Assembly: GCF_026283945.1 (NCBI RefSeq)
Contig: NZ_JAPDPC010000001.1
Span: forward strand, 2,976,001-3,040,000
DNA length: 64,000 nucleotides
Direction: 5' to 3'
Source of the DNA: Dyella humicola
GTDB taxonomy: Bacteria > Pseudomonadota > Gammaproteobacteria > Xanthomonadales > Rhodanobacteraceae
In this document: positions 17,755 to 26,561 of the stretch, in pieces
Numbering within the stretch: the first letter of the stretch is position 1
How the letters are laid out: each line of letters begins with the position of its first letter
Program-made: the position numbers and the translations under genes
The notes under the pieces: model-generated
The model's database searches: none
Told to the model about the DNA's origin: nothing
The model's input: only the letters and a program-made list of their open reading frames with translations

Positions 17755-17913
17755 CGCCGGGGAATGCTCGCGTGAGTGAGCATCTCGCCTCAGCGCCCCA
17801 CGAGCCATGCCCGAAACTCGACGCCAGGAAATAGCTCCCGCATACAATCAGCGCTTCGCGCATCCGGTGCTGCATGAGAGAATCCGCATTCAGCAGCCCG
17901 AAACGAGCCCCGC

Positions 17914-19431
17914 ATGAGCCAAGGCGATCAGACCCAGATCAAGGACGGCGAGCTGATCGCCGCCGTGGACATGGGGTCCAACAGCTACCACATGGTGGTA
18001 GCCAGGGTCGAGCACGGCGAGCCACGCGTGATCGACCGCCTGCGTGAGACCGTTCGCATGGCCGCCGGCCTGCGCGCGGACGGCACGCTCGATGCGGAGC
18101 ATCGTGCCCGTGCGCTCAATTGCCTGGCCCGCTTCGGCCAGCGCATCGCCGGTGTCCCCACGATTCGCGTGCGTGCCGTAGCGACCAATTCCGTGCGCCG
18201 GCTGGCCTCGCCGCAGTCCTTTTTGACGGCCGCGGAAACGGCGCTGGGACATCCGGTGGAAATTGTCTCCGGCCGCGAGGAAGGCCGCCTGATCTTCCTT
18301 GGTTCGTCGCACGACCTGCCCGCTTCGCGGGAAAGCCGGCTGATCATCGACGTCGGCGGCGGCAGTACGGAGTTCATCATCGGACGCGGCTTCGCACCAT
18401 TGCACACAGAAAGCGTGCAGGCCGGCTGCATCGCCTCCACGCTGCGCTTCTTCCCCGGCGGCAAGCTCAATCGCAAACGGTGGCAGCGCGCGAATGGCGA
18501 AATCGGCGTCTTGCTGCAGCAGTTTGCCGAGGACTTCCGGGAATCCGGCTGGCTCGAAGCCTATGGCTCCTCGGGTACGGCCAAGTCCATCGGCTCGGTC
18601 GTGCAGGCGATGAAGTTTTCCGACGATGGCATCACCCCGGCCTCGCTTGCCCAACTGCGCGATGCCTTGCTGGCGCAGGGGCAAATCGGTGCACTGAAAC
18701 TTCCGGGGCTGGGGGAGGACCGCGCGCCAGTCATCGCCGGCGGTGTAGTGATCTTCGAGGCCGCCTTCGAAGCGCTTGGCATCGAACGCATGCGTGTATG
18801 CCAGAGTTCGATGCGCGAAGGTCTGTTGTGGGACCTGATTGGTCGCGCCGGTGGTACCGACCCACGCACCGCCAGCATCGACTCGCTCGCTAATCGCTAT
18901 GGCGTCGACCGCGCCCAGGCGCGTCGGGTGGAATCCACGGCGCTGATGTTCTTCGACCAGATCGCACGCTCCTGGAAACTCGATGGCGAGGCGCGCGAGT
19001 GGCTGTCCTGGGTGTCGCGCGTGCACGAGATCGGCCTGGCCATCGCGCACAGCCAGCACCATCATCATGGCGCTTATATCCTGCGGCATGCCGATCTGGC
19101 GGGCTTCTCCCGGCAAGAGCAGCAACTGTTGGCCGCCATCGTCGAGTCGCACCGACGCCGGCCCGACAAGGCCGTGTTCTCCTCGCTGCCGCAACGCTAT
19201 CGCCAGTTGGCGCGTTACATCACGGCCCTGCTGCGACTGGCCGTGCTGTTCCGCCGTGCGCGCCGCGCCGAATCGATACCCCAGATGCAACTGGCCGCCA
19301 CCAGCCATCGCATGCGCCTGACCTTGCCCTCGTCCTGGCTGGACCAACATCCCCTCAGCGAAGCCGATCTGGAGCAGGAACAGGCGCCCTTGAACGAACT
19401 CGGCCTGTTGCTGGAAGTCCATCCGTCCTGA
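17914..19431 (+). CDS. ppx: exopolyphosphatase (Ppx/GppA family)
   Basis: Releases phosphate from polyphosphate ends; 505 residues with the ASKHA-fold N-terminal domains and a C-terminal HD-like helical domain. Motifs seen are the N-terminal AAVDMGSNSYHMVVA, the catalytic Glu region SGREEGRL, the phosphate-2 loop IIDVGGGSTEFI, and SMREGLLWDL. GppA, the guanosine pentaphosphatase, is a close relative; gene order after ppk1 and the long C-terminal region favour Ppx. It is 159 bases past ppk1 and could have its own promoter. Confidence 0.93.
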   Translation: MSQGDQTQIKDGELIAAVDMGSNSYHMVVARVEHGEPRVIDRLRETVRMAAGLRADGTLDAEHRARALNCLARFGQRIAGVPTIRVRAVATNSVRRLASPQSFLTAAETALGHPVEIVSGREEGRLIFLGSSHDLPASRESRLIIDVGGGSTEFIIGRGFAPLHTESVQAGCIASTLRFFPGGKLNRKRWQRANGEIGVLLQQFAEDFRESGWLEAYGSSGTAKSIGSVVQAMKFSDDGITPASLAQLRDALLAQGQIGALKLPGLGEDRAPVIAGGVVIFEAAFEALGIERMRVCQSSMREGLLWDLIGRAGGTDPRTASIDSLANRYGVDRAQARRVESTALMFFDQIARSWKLDGEAREWLSWVSRVHEIGLAIAHSQHHHHGAYILRHADLAGFSRQEQQLLAAIVESHRRRPDKAVFSSLPQRYRQLARYITALLRLAVLFRRARRAESIPQMQLAATSHRMRLTLPSSWLDQHPLSEADLEQEQAPLNELGLLLEVHPS

Positions 19432-19520
19432 CTGTTTCCAGCACGTCCGGCCGAGCTCGCGAGCCATGCCACGCCTCGGCCGCGTATGATGTCCCGATGC
19501 CACATGCCGCCCTGACTACC

Positions 19521-20222
19521 ATGTCCCGATTCCTGCTCGCCGCTCTCCTGCTGATTTCGCCGCTTGCGCTCAACGCGCAGACCGCCAAGCCTGCAACCGC
19601 GCCCGCCCCGCAGCCTCACCCGCAAGTGGTGCTGCACACGTCGCAGGGTGACATCACGATGGAGCTCTATCCGGACAAATCACCGAAGAGCGTGGCCAAC
19701 TTCCTGCAATACGTGCGCGACGGCTTCTACAGCGGCACGGTGATGCATCGCGCGATCCTGGGTTATCTGGTGCAAGGAGGGCTGTATACGCGCGACCTGC
19801 AGCCCAAGCGGACACGCTCGGCCATTCCCAGCGAAGCCGACAACGGCCTCTCCAATCTGCGCGGCACGGTGGCGGTGGCGCGTGGCGCCGACCCCAACTC
19901 GGGCACCTCCCAGTTCTTCTTCAACCTGGTGGACAACCGCCGCCTCGACTTTGTCGGCAACCAGAGCGGCCTGACCTGGGGTTACGCCGTATTCGGCAAA
20001 GTCATCAAGGGCATGGATGTGGTAGACAAGATTGCCGGGTTGCCGACGCGCGGCCTCGGTCCGTTCTCCGGTGACGTACCCAACCCATTGGTCGTGATCG
20101 ACGGCGCCAACGTGGTTGGCGAGGAAGCGCCGGCTGCGGCAAACAGCGCCGCCCAGCCCACCGCCCCCGCCGCCGACAAGGCTGCGAAGAGCGACAAGTC
20201 GCATGGCAAAGCCAAGAGTTGA
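19521..20222 (+). CDS. periplasmic cyclophilin-type peptidyl-prolyl isomerase
   Basis: Prolyl isomerase with an N-terminal signal peptide (SRFLLAALLLISPLALNAQ) and an Ala/Pro-rich linker before the cyclophilin domain, which runs from about residue 40 to 205. Catalytic-domain segments seen are SVANFLQYVRDGFY, TVMHRAI, TSQFFFNL and VFGKVIKGMDVV. A Lys/Ala-rich tail of some 30 residues ends the protein. I prefer the ATG at 19521, which begins a compact signal peptide; 19497 is also possible. PpiA is the closest E. coli counterpart. The stop is 8 bases before the lpxH ATG, suggesting one transcript. Confidence 0.9.
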   Translation: MSRFLLAALLLISPLALNAQTAKPATAPAPQPHPQVVLHTSQGDITMELYPDKSPKSVANFLQYVRDGFYSGTVMHRAILGYLVQGGLYTRDLQPKRTRSAIPSEADNGLSNLRGTVAVARGADPNSGTSQFFFNLVDNRRLDFVGNQSGLTWGYAVFGKVIKGMDVVDKIAGLPTRGLGPFSGDVPNPLVVIDGANVVGEEAPAAANSAAQPTAPAADKAAKSDKSHGKAKS

Positions 20223-20230
20223 GCACGCCG

Positions 20231-20959
20231 ATGGCAACGCTGTTTATCTCTGACCTGCATCTGGACGATAGTCGCCCGCAGATCACTCGCCTGTTCGAGG
20301 ACTATCTTGCGGGTGACGAAGTACGCTCCGCCGATGCCGTCTACATTCTCGGCGATCTGGTCGAAGCCTGGATCGGTGACGACGACGATGCCGAACTTCC
20401 CGGCCGCATTGCCAGCGCCACGCGTGCGCTGCGCGAAAGCGGCGTGCCGGTGTACTTCATGGTGGGCAATCGCGACTTCCTGCTCGGCGCGGATTTCGCG
20501 CAACGTGCAGGCTTCACCCTGCTCGACGACGGCACCGTGCACAACCTTTACGGCCGCCCCACCCTGCTGATGCATGGCGATGTGCTCTGCACGGACGACG
20601 TGGCCTACCAGGCCGTGCGTAAACAGCTACGCTCGCCGGAATGGAAGGCACAGGTTCTCAACATGCCAATGGATGCACGCCGCGCCTTGGCTGCCAAGGC
20701 GCGCGCGGAGAGCCGCGCGCACACCGGCAGCGCCATGGAAGCCATCATGGACGTCAATGCCGACGCCGTGGCCGAGACCATGCGCAAGGCCGGCGTGACC
20801 CGGTTGATCCACGGCCACACACATCGCCCGGCAACGCACCGCTTCGATCTGGACGGCCATCCGGCCGAACGCATCGTGCTGGGTGACTGGTACGAACACG
20901 GCTCCGTGCTTCGCGTCACGCCAGAAGGCACCGAATTGCGCGGATTAGCGCTGGCTTGA
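20231..20959 (+). CDS. lpxH: UDP-2,3-diacylglucosamine diphosphatase
   Basis: Hydrolyses UDP-2,3-diacylglucosamine to lipid X in lipid A synthesis, at the inner face of the membrane. It is a calcineurin-like phosphoesterase of 242 residues. The dinuclear metal motifs are all present: FISDLHLD, LGDLVEAWIGDD, VGNRDF, MHGD and HGHTHRP. The ATG at 20231 is used; an in-frame TTG at 20219 overlaps the preceding stop but adds no conserved residues. Confidence 0.95.
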   Translation: MATLFISDLHLDDSRPQITRLFEDYLAGDEVRSADAVYILGDLVEAWIGDDDDAELPGRIASATRALRESGVPVYFMVGNRDFLLGADFAQRAGFTLLDDGTVHNLYGRPTLLMHGDVLCTDDVAYQAVRKQLRSPEWKAQVLNMPMDARRALAAKARAESRAHTGSAMEAIMDVNADAVAETMRKAGVTRLIHGHTHRPATHRFDLDGHPAERIVLGDWYEHGSVLRVTPEGTELRGLALA

Positions 20960-21170
20960 ACCTGGCCCTCGCGGCCCACGACATCGACGCTGCACAAGCA
21001 GCCGCCGCTCACCCTGCGATGCGTCGGTTTTTTTATCCGCGAATGGATGCCTGGTGGAATCCCAGCACGTGGCGGAAACCCCATGCTATCGAGCACACCA
21101 TGACTCCCCTTCAGCAGCGCCTGGGAGAAGGTCTCGTAACCGTTGCCCGGCCGGCAAGGACTCACCGTCT
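20960..21170. other. convergent intergenic region, lpxH to WXXGXW gene
   Basis: A stretch of 211 bases between two converging genes. A 73-codon open frame fills much of it from a TTG overlapping the lpxH stop. Its translation matches nothing I recognise and has no good ribosome site, so I do not call it. No strong terminator hairpin was seen. Confidence 0.4.
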
Positions 21171-22262
21171 TCAGTGATGACCACCAGCATAAGCATGTCC
21201 GCCGCCGGCCGCCTGGACTGGGTGATTTGCGGGTGTCGCGTGCACAGCGGGCATTCGATAAGCGACCGGGCCGCTCATGGGACGGTTCGCATAGCCAGGA
21301 ACTGTTCGTGTGTAGCTCGTAGCGCCATTTGCACCTGACGAAAAACCTCCTGCGACCCGTGCTACCGATGAGCGCGAGGTGCTGGAAGCGTACGGCACAG
21401 AACCCGCTGTGCTCAGCACCATGCCGCGGCGAAAGACCGGCACCTGCGGAAGCGTGCGCTGTGAGTTCACCGAGAGGCGAGCCGCCTGTCCGGTTACACC
21501 GCGCGTACTGGCCGCACCCAGCCCATCCGTCGCACTTGCCGGTGCCGCCACGACCAGCGGCGCTCCATGGTTGGCGGAGGTTCGCATCGATGGATTCTGG
21601 CTGGCCGCCGTTACGTGCTGGATTTGCGTGGCAACGGGTGCTACATGCGCCTCTCGTGCAACCGCCTCATCCTGCACGGACGGACGGGCAGTGACGCCGC
21701 CCTGGCCGCCATTGAAACTCGTTCGAACGAGCGCGCCGTTGTTCGCCGCCGCCCCGCCATAGACGTTCGTAATGCGAGGATCATTGATCCGATTGACCGA
21801 GCGGTTGTAGTAGAAGCCGCCAGCCCCCCAACGACCACCGGTATAGCCCTTGCCCGGATAGCCGGATCCATAGTTGATACCTCCGTAGAAGCCTACATGG
21901 CGCGCCCAGAACCCGCGGTGGAAGATACAGACACGTCCAAACCAGCCCCAATATCCCGGCGTCCATAAAGCGCCAACGAAAGGTGGCAGCTCCCAGTAAC
22001 CCGGAACCCAGTAATAGCCATCCTCGCTCCAGGCCCAGTACCCCGGTATCCAAATGTAGCCAGGCCCGGGAATCGGTGACTGGTCGTCGAGCGGCAAGGG
22101 TGGTGGCGGGTAACCCACGAAGACACCCATGTCGGCCGATGCGTCGGCCCTGGCGATGGACGGCATTCCGGCGCCTACCGCCAGCACGATGGCCATCGCG
22201 ACCAGGCCAGAAAATCGACGGCCTTTCCGCGAGGCTGGATGATCAAGCCGGAGCTTGTCCAT
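21171..22262 (-). CDS. WXXGXW-repeat exported protein
   Basis: Secreted protein of 363 residues with a signal peptide (hydrophobic residues about 18-38, cleavage after ARA). Residues 65-120 contain tandem aromatic repeats of the form W-x-P-G-Y-W (IWIPGYW, YWVPGYW, LWTPGYW), the hallmark of the WXXGXW (YXWGXW) family. The rest is low-complexity, rich in Gly, Ala, Ser, Thr and Val, without Cys pairs. A strong GGAGG precedes the ATG by about 8 bases. The family's function is unknown; exported, surface or periplasmic, is the safest statement. It is monocistronic. Confidence 0.8.
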   Translation of the reverse strand: MDKLRLDHPASRKGRRFSGLVAMAIVLAVGAGMPSIARADASADMGVFVGYPPPPLPLDDQSPIPGPGYIWIPGYWAWSEDGYYWVPGYWELPPFVGALWTPGYWGWFGRVCIFHRGFWARHVGFYGGINYGSGYPGKGYTGGRWGAGGFYYNRSVNRINDPRITNVYGGAAANNGALVRTSFNGGQGGVTARPSVQDEAVAREAHVAPVATQIQHVTAASQNPSMRTSANHGAPLVVAAPASATDGLGAASTRGVTGQAARLSVNSQRTLPQVPVFRRGMVLSTAGSVPYASSTSRSSVARVAGGFSSGANGATSYTRTVPGYANRPMSGPVAYRMPAVHATPANHPVQAAGGGHAYAGGHH

Positions 22263-22445
22263 GGCGCACCCTCCGCGAGGGTTGGGGTAGCTAAATTAAC
22301 GCTGGAGGCCTCGAAAAGCGCACATGGATGCGGGGCTGGTTCTTCGGCGTTCAGCACGCGCTGACTGGTGCGCAAGAGCCGGGGCTTGGGATCTCGTCGG
22401 CCGGGGACGCGGTTACATGGAGTCTGAGATTGTTCGTGCGCACCT

Positions 22446-22466
22446 AACTCTCTCCGCCAGATGCGC
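22446..22466 (+). repeat. tRNA-Ser 3'-end-like fragment, copy A
   Basis: This short stretch reads AACTCTCTCCGCCAGATGCGC on the plus strand. It matches the acceptor 3' half, CCA and immediate downstream bases of the tRNA-Ser gene at 22690-22782, but in opposite orientation to that gene. It differs by a missing CT and one substitution. No anticodon arm or complete T-arm precedes it, so it is a remnant and not a tRNA. Confidence 0.55.
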
Positions 22467-22636
22467 TAGATCCCTGCTACTGGGCTTCGTCAGGCGGACG
22501 ATTAGTCGCGTGAAGGCTGGGGGATCGTTCGGCCCATCCTTGGGCCTCACCCTTCCGCGCTTCGCGCTCCAGGGCCAGCCTGCGGCTGTCCTTGTTGTTC
22601 CTGACAAATTTGTCGAACCGGAGGGTTCGTCCACAA

Positions 22637-22703
22637 CTCTCTCTCCGCCAGATACGCAAAAAGCCCCACTAGGGGGCTTTTTGCGTATCTGGCGGAGAGA
22701 GAG
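22637..22703. repeat. 31-bp perfect inverted repeat spanning the tRNA-Ser 3' end and terminator
   Basis: Arms at 22637-22667 and 22673-22703 pair over 31 bases without a mismatch around the 5-base loop ACTAG. The right arm contains the tRNA-Ser CCA and acceptor 3' strand. The left arm is an inverted copy of it. The inner part (AAAAAGCCCC with GGGGCTTTTT) works as an intrinsic terminator for the tRNA on the minus strand. The outer part far exceeds what a terminator needs. Confidence 0.85.
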
Positions 22704-22782
22704 GGATTCGAACCCTCGATAAGGCTTTTGACCCTATACTCCCTTAGCAGGGGAGCCCCTTCGGCCTCTCGGGCATCTCTCC
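22690..22782 (-). tRNA. tRNA-Ser (anticodon GCT)
   Basis: Read on the minus strand, the acceptor GGAGAGA (from 22782) pairs with TCTCTCC ending at 22694, followed by G and an encoded CCA (22692-22690). The anticodon loop CTGCTAA gives GCT for AGC/AGU codons. A long variable arm (about TATAGGGTCAAAAGCCTTA) and T-loop GTTCGAATC identify a class II serine tRNA. Length is 93 nt. It lies just downstream of csrA in the same direction, the arrangement usual in Xanthomonadales. Confidence 0.96.
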
Positions 22783-22855
22783 GGTTTTGTCCGCATCTCT
22801 GCGGAGCCGGCAAGGATACTAACCGGCACGCTCGAGGTAAAGCTTTAATTGATCG

Positions 22856-23062
22856 TCAGTGCTCGCCAGACTCACTGGAGGCGCTGCCATCCGGCTCGTG
22901 CTCGTTCTTGATCCGTTGATAGATCTCTTCGCGATGCACAGCCACGGTTTTGGGCGCGTTGATGCCGATACGCACCTGGTTGCCCTTCACGCCTAGGACG
23001 GTAACGGTCACCTCGTCACCGATCATCAAGGTTTCACCGACCCTGCGGGTCAGAATCAACAT
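22856..23062 (-). CDS. csrA: carbon storage regulator CsrA
   Basis: Global post-transcriptional regulator that binds GGA motifs in mRNA leaders as a dimer. The protein is 68 residues and starts [15 protein letters not shown], which sets the start at the ATG at 23062 with GGAG about 9 bases upstream. The RNA-contact residues in the first strand (LTRR) and the C-terminal HREEIYQRI are present. The tail is slightly longer and more acidic than in E. coli. Its place between alaS and tRNA-Ser is conserved in this order. Confidence 0.96.
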   Translation of the reverse strand: MLILTRRVGETLMIGDEVTVTVLGVKGNQVRIGINAPKTVAVHREEIYQRIKNEHEPDGSASSESGEH

Positions 23063-23327
23063 GTTTGCCACTCCATGAATACTTTGGTCATAGGCCAACA
23101 GACGGTTATGCCTCACCCCTGAGCTTCACCGTCTGGCAGTTCGACGATCTTACCCGTCGAAGGCCCTACCGCCTTCCCCGGTTTCACAGACCAGGCATCC
23201 CTCTGTAGATGCCATGTCGAGCGACACCGTCGCAACACTTCGGTGCCGGCAGTGTTTGGATACTAGCCGAGCGTCCGAGGGCAGCGCAATGCGTAAACGG
23301 GACCGTCGGCTTAATGGTTGACTGGCC

Positions 23328-25979
23328 TCAGGAGGCCAGCCGCTCGCCAATCCAGCCTGTCAGGCCACTTAGAATCCGCGGCAGTTCGCTGGTGTCGTTG
23401 CCACCACCCTGAGCCATGTCGGGACGACCACCGCCCTTGCCGTCGATCTGTCCGGCCACATGGGCAACGACGTCGCCGGCCTTGACTCGGCCCAAAGCCT
23501 TGCCATGCACGCCAGCCACCAACGACACGCGACCATCCACCGCACCGGCCAGCAAGATCACGCAGTCGGCAAGCTGCTGCTTGAGCTGATCCACGCTGTC
23601 ACGCAAGGCCTTCGCATCCAGGCCTTCGAGGCGGGCGGCAACGATCTTGATCCCGTGAATGTCATGGGCCGTGGAAGCCAGATCGGCCGTGGCCGAACCG
23701 GCGGCCTTGGAACGCAGCGACTCCAGTTCGCGTTCCAGTTTCTTCTGCTTGTCGAACAGTTGGCGCAGTTTCTCGACAGCGTCGTCGCCATGGGCAGACA
23801 GCAGCTGCGAGAGTTCGCCAAGTCGACGCTCCTCTTCGGCCACATAACCCAATGCACCTGCGCCACTCACGGCCTCGATGCGGCGCACTCCGGACGCCAC
23901 GCCCGCTTCGCTCACGATCTTGAACAGGCCGATATCACCCGTGCGGCCGACATGCGTGCCACCACACAGCTCCGTGGAGAACTCACCCATCTTGAGCACG
24001 CGCACTTCGTCGCCGTACTTCTCGCCAAACAAGGCCATGGCGCCGAACTCTATCGCGGCGTCGTAGGCCATCTGATGCACTTCGGCGGGCGCGTTGCGCC
24101 GCACTTCGGCATTCACCAGGGCTTCGATCTCACGCAGTTCGTCCGCGCTGAGCGGCTTGAAGTGCGAGAAGTCAAAGCGCAGACGCTCCGGCGCCACCAG
24201 CGAGCCCTTCTGCGTGACGTGCTCGCCCAGCACCTTGCGCAAGGCGGCATGCAGCAAATGGGTGGCCGAATGGTTGAGCACGATGGCCTGACGACGTGCC
24301 TGATCCACCGTTGCCTCGACCACGTCGCCAACGCGAAGCGGTCGCGCGCCGCGCCATTGACCGGCATGACCGAAGAACACGCCGCCCATCTTGAGCGTGT
24401 CGCCGACGCCGAAGCGGCCGGCGCCGTTCACCAGCGCGCCCGTATCACCCACCTGGCCACCGGATTCAGCGTAGAACGGCGTGCGGTCGAGGATAACCAG
24501 GGCCTCTTCGCCATCGCTCAGTTGATCAAGCTGTTTGCCGGCACGCACGATGCCGATGACCTTGCCCTCACCCGCCAGCGCTTCATAACCGAGGAATACC
24601 GTCGGCGCCAGCTGACTTGCGAGTTCGGCCGGCATCTGGCCCTTGGCTTCGAAGCGGCCGCCCTCGCGGCTGCGCTCCTGCTGTTCCTTCATGGCCAGCT
24701 CGAAGCCGTCCATATCCACCGACATGCCACGCTCGCGCGCGATATCGGCCGTCAGGTCCACCGGAAATCCATAGGTGTCATAGAGCCGGAACGCGTCGGC
24801 ACCCGGAATCGTCTTCTCGGCCTTGGCGGCCACCGTGTCGAACAGACGCATGCCGTTTTCCAGCGTCTCGCCAAAGCGCTTTTCTTCCGTCCGCAGCGCT
24901 TCCTCGACGAAGGACTGCTTGGCCACGAGTTCGGGATAAGCCTCGCCCATCTCTTCGACCAGCGGCTGCACCATCTTCCAGAAGAAATCGCCACGCACGC
25001 CCAGCATCCAGCCATGACGCAGCGCGCGACGGATGATGCGGCGAAGCACGTAGCCGCGACCTTCGTTGGACGGCAGCACGCCATCGACGATGAGGAACGA
25101 ACAAGCTCGAATGTGATCGGCTATCACGCGCAACGACTTGTTGGCCAGGTCGGCGGTGCCGGTCAGTTTGGAAGCCACCTTGATCAGGTGCTGAAAGAGG
25201 TCGATCTCGTAGTTGGAGTGCACGTGCTGCAGCACGGCGGCGAGGCGCTCCAGGCCCATGCCGGTATCCACGCATGGTGCCGGCAGCGGCGACAGCGTGC
25301 CGTCGGGCGCGCGGTCGAACTGCATGAACACCAGGTTCCAGATCTCGATATAGCGGTCGCCGTCTTCATCAGGCGAACCCGGCGGGCCGCCGGCGATGTC
25401 GGCGCCATGGTCGTAGAAGATCTCGGTGCACGGACCGCAGGGACCCGTGTCGGCCATCTGCCAGAAATTGTCGGAGGCGAACGGTGCGCCCTTGTTGTCA
25501 CCGATGCGCACGATGCGCTCGGCAGCCACGCCCATGTCCTTGTTCCACAGGTCATAGGCCTCATCATCGGTGTGGTACACCGTGACCCAGAGCTTGTCCT
25601 TGGGCAGTTTGAAGACCTCGGTCAGCAGCTCCCACGCATAAGCAATGGCCTCGCGCTTGAAGTAGTCACCGAACGACCAGTTGCCGAGCATCTCGAAGAA
25701 AGTGTGGTGACGCGCGGTGTAGCCCACCGAATCGAGGTCGTTGTGCTTGCCGCCAGCGCGCAGGCAGCGCTGCACATCGGCTGCGCGCGTGTACGGCAGC
25801 TTCTCGCTGCCCAGGAACACGTTCTTGAACTGCACCATGCCCGAGTTGGTGAACAACAGGGTCGGGTCGCTGGCCGGCACCAGCGAACTGGACGGCACGA
25901 TGGTGTGGTCTTTCGAACGGAAATAATCGAGGAAGGTCGAGCGGATTTCGGTGGTTTTCATGCGACTGGGGAGGGCCAT
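23328..25979 (-). CDS. alaS: alanyl-tRNA synthetase
   Basis: Charges tRNA-Ala; 883 residues, full length. Domains in order: class II catalytic core ([13 protein letters not shown] near residue 48, motif 3-like [12 protein letters not shown]), tRNA-recognition domain, editing domain with the zinc motif [11 protein letters not shown] and [11 protein letters not shown], and the C-Ala domain with a coiled segment. The longest start at 25979 is listed; the ATG at 25961 would give a common shorter N-terminus. It lies in the recA-recX-alaS-csrA order and could read on from recX 65 bases upstream. Confidence 0.96.
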   Translation of the reverse strand: MALPSRMKTTEIRSTFLDYFRSKDHTIVPSSSLVPASDPTLLFTNSGMVQFKNVFLGSEKLPYTRAADVQRCLRAGGKHNDLDSVGYTARHHTFFEMLGNWSFGDYFKREAIAYAWELLTEVFKLPKDKLWVTVYHTDDEAYDLWNKDMGVAAERIVRIGDNKGAPFASDNFWQMADTGPCGPCTEIFYDHGADIAGGPPGSPDEDGDRYIEIWNLVFMQFDRAPDGTLSPLPAPCVDTGMGLERLAAVLQHVHSNYEIDLFQHLIKVASKLTGTADLANKSLRVIADHIRACSFLIVDGVLPSNEGRGYVLRRIIRRALRHGWMLGVRGDFFWKMVQPLVEEMGEAYPELVAKQSFVEEALRTEEKRFGETLENGMRLFDTVAAKAEKTIPGADAFRLYDTYGFPVDLTADIARERGMSVDMDGFELAMKEQQERSREGGRFEAKGQMPAELASQLAPTVFLGYEALAGEGKVIGIVRAGKQLDQLSDGEEALVILDRTPFYAESGGQVGDTGALVNGAGRFGVGDTLKMGGVFFGHAGQWRGARPLRVGDVVEATVDQARRQAIVLNHSATHLLHAALRKVLGEHVTQKGSLVAPERLRFDFSHFKPLSADELREIEALVNAEVRRNAPAEVHQMAYDAAIEFGAMALFGEKYGDEVRVLKMGEFSTELCGGTHVGRTGDIGLFKIVSEAGVASGVRRIEAVSGAGALGYVAEEERRLGELSQLLSAHGDDAVEKLRQLFDKQKKLERELESLRSKAAGSATADLASTAHDIHGIKIVAARLEGLDAKALRDSVDQLKQQLADCVILLAGAVDGRVSLVAGVHGKALGRVKAGDVVAHVAGQIDGKGGGRPDMAQGGGNDTSELPRILSGLTGWIGERLAS

Positions 25980-26022
25980 AAGGAGGAGTCACGCCAGGAC
26001 CGCACTGCCGCGGCCATCCCGC

Positions 26023-26040
26023 CATCATCCCAGGATGATG
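26023..26040. terminator. short hairpin between recX and alaS
   Basis: CATCATCC at 26023-26030 pairs with GGATGATG at 26033-26040. It stands 5 bases past the recX stop and about 40 bases before the alaS start. No T run follows, so it is more likely a weak attenuation or mRNA-stability element than a full terminator. Confidence 0.35.
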
Positions 26041-26044
26041 GGTT

Positions 26045-26545
26045 TCAGGAATCACCGTCGGCTGTGTCGTCCACATCGGCGTGGGTAACACTCCGTACTG
26101 TGGCGGCGGGAAAGCCTCGACGCAAGAGAAATTGCGCCCGGCGGGCCCTTTCCTCGTGGTCGAGCGTGGCTGCGGCGCCATAGCGGCGACGCAGCTGGGC
26201 GGCTGCCAAAGCTAGCCAGTCGACCTCGGCCGCATCCAGCAGCTCGCGGATGCGGGCATCGGCAAGCCCGTGGCTCTTCAGCTCGACCCGCAGCCGCATG
26301 GGGCCATAGCCCTGCGCGACCCGGCTGCGCACCAGCATCTCGGCGAAACGGTCGTCGTCCTGGTAGTGCTGCTCTCCCAGGCGATCGAGTGCCGCGCCAG
26401 CCTCCTCGCCCTCGTAGCCGCCCTGGCGCAGCTTGAGCTTCAGCTCGCGACGGGAGTGCTCCCGGCGCGCCAGCAAGCCCAGCGCCTTGCTATAGGCGCT
26501 GGGCTTGGGTTTCTTGCTGTCTTCCCCGTCGGGACGGCGCTTCAT
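26045..26545 (-). CDS. recX: regulatory protein RecX
   Basis: Modulates RecA by binding the nucleoprotein filament and limiting its extension. At 166 residues it is typical. It shows the three-helix repeat organisation with YSKALGLLARREHSRREL near residue 19 and the GYGPMRLRVELKSHGL segment in the middle. It follows recA as usual, but a short SDR gene is inserted between them. The 16-base gap to that gene implies cotranscription. Confidence 0.92.
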   Translation of the reverse strand: MKRRPDGEDSKKPKPSAYSKALGLLARREHSRRELKLKLRQGGYEGEEAGAALDRLGEQHYQDDDRFAEMLVRSRVAQGYGPMRLRVELKSHGLADARIRELLDAAEVDWLALAAAQLRRRYGAAATLDHEERARRAQFLLRRGFPAATVRSVTHADVDDTADGDS

Positions 26546-26561
26546 GGCGTCGGCCGCCGCC

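Noticed and set aside
20956..21177. 73-codon frame after lpxH
   Set aside because: It starts with TTG, matches no family I know, has no ribosome site, and lies in a convergent gap. Probably chance in GC-rich DNA.
22324..22722. 132-codon plus-strand frame through the tRNA-Ser 3' region
   Set aside because: Its end is the translation of the antisense of tRNA-Ser (a known kind of spurious protein) and the start has no support.
23460..26183. 907-codon plus-strand frame opposite alaS
   Set aside because: Long antisense frames are common opposite GC-rich genes. The translation is His/Gln/Gly-rich and has no family pattern, while alaS on the other strand is complete.
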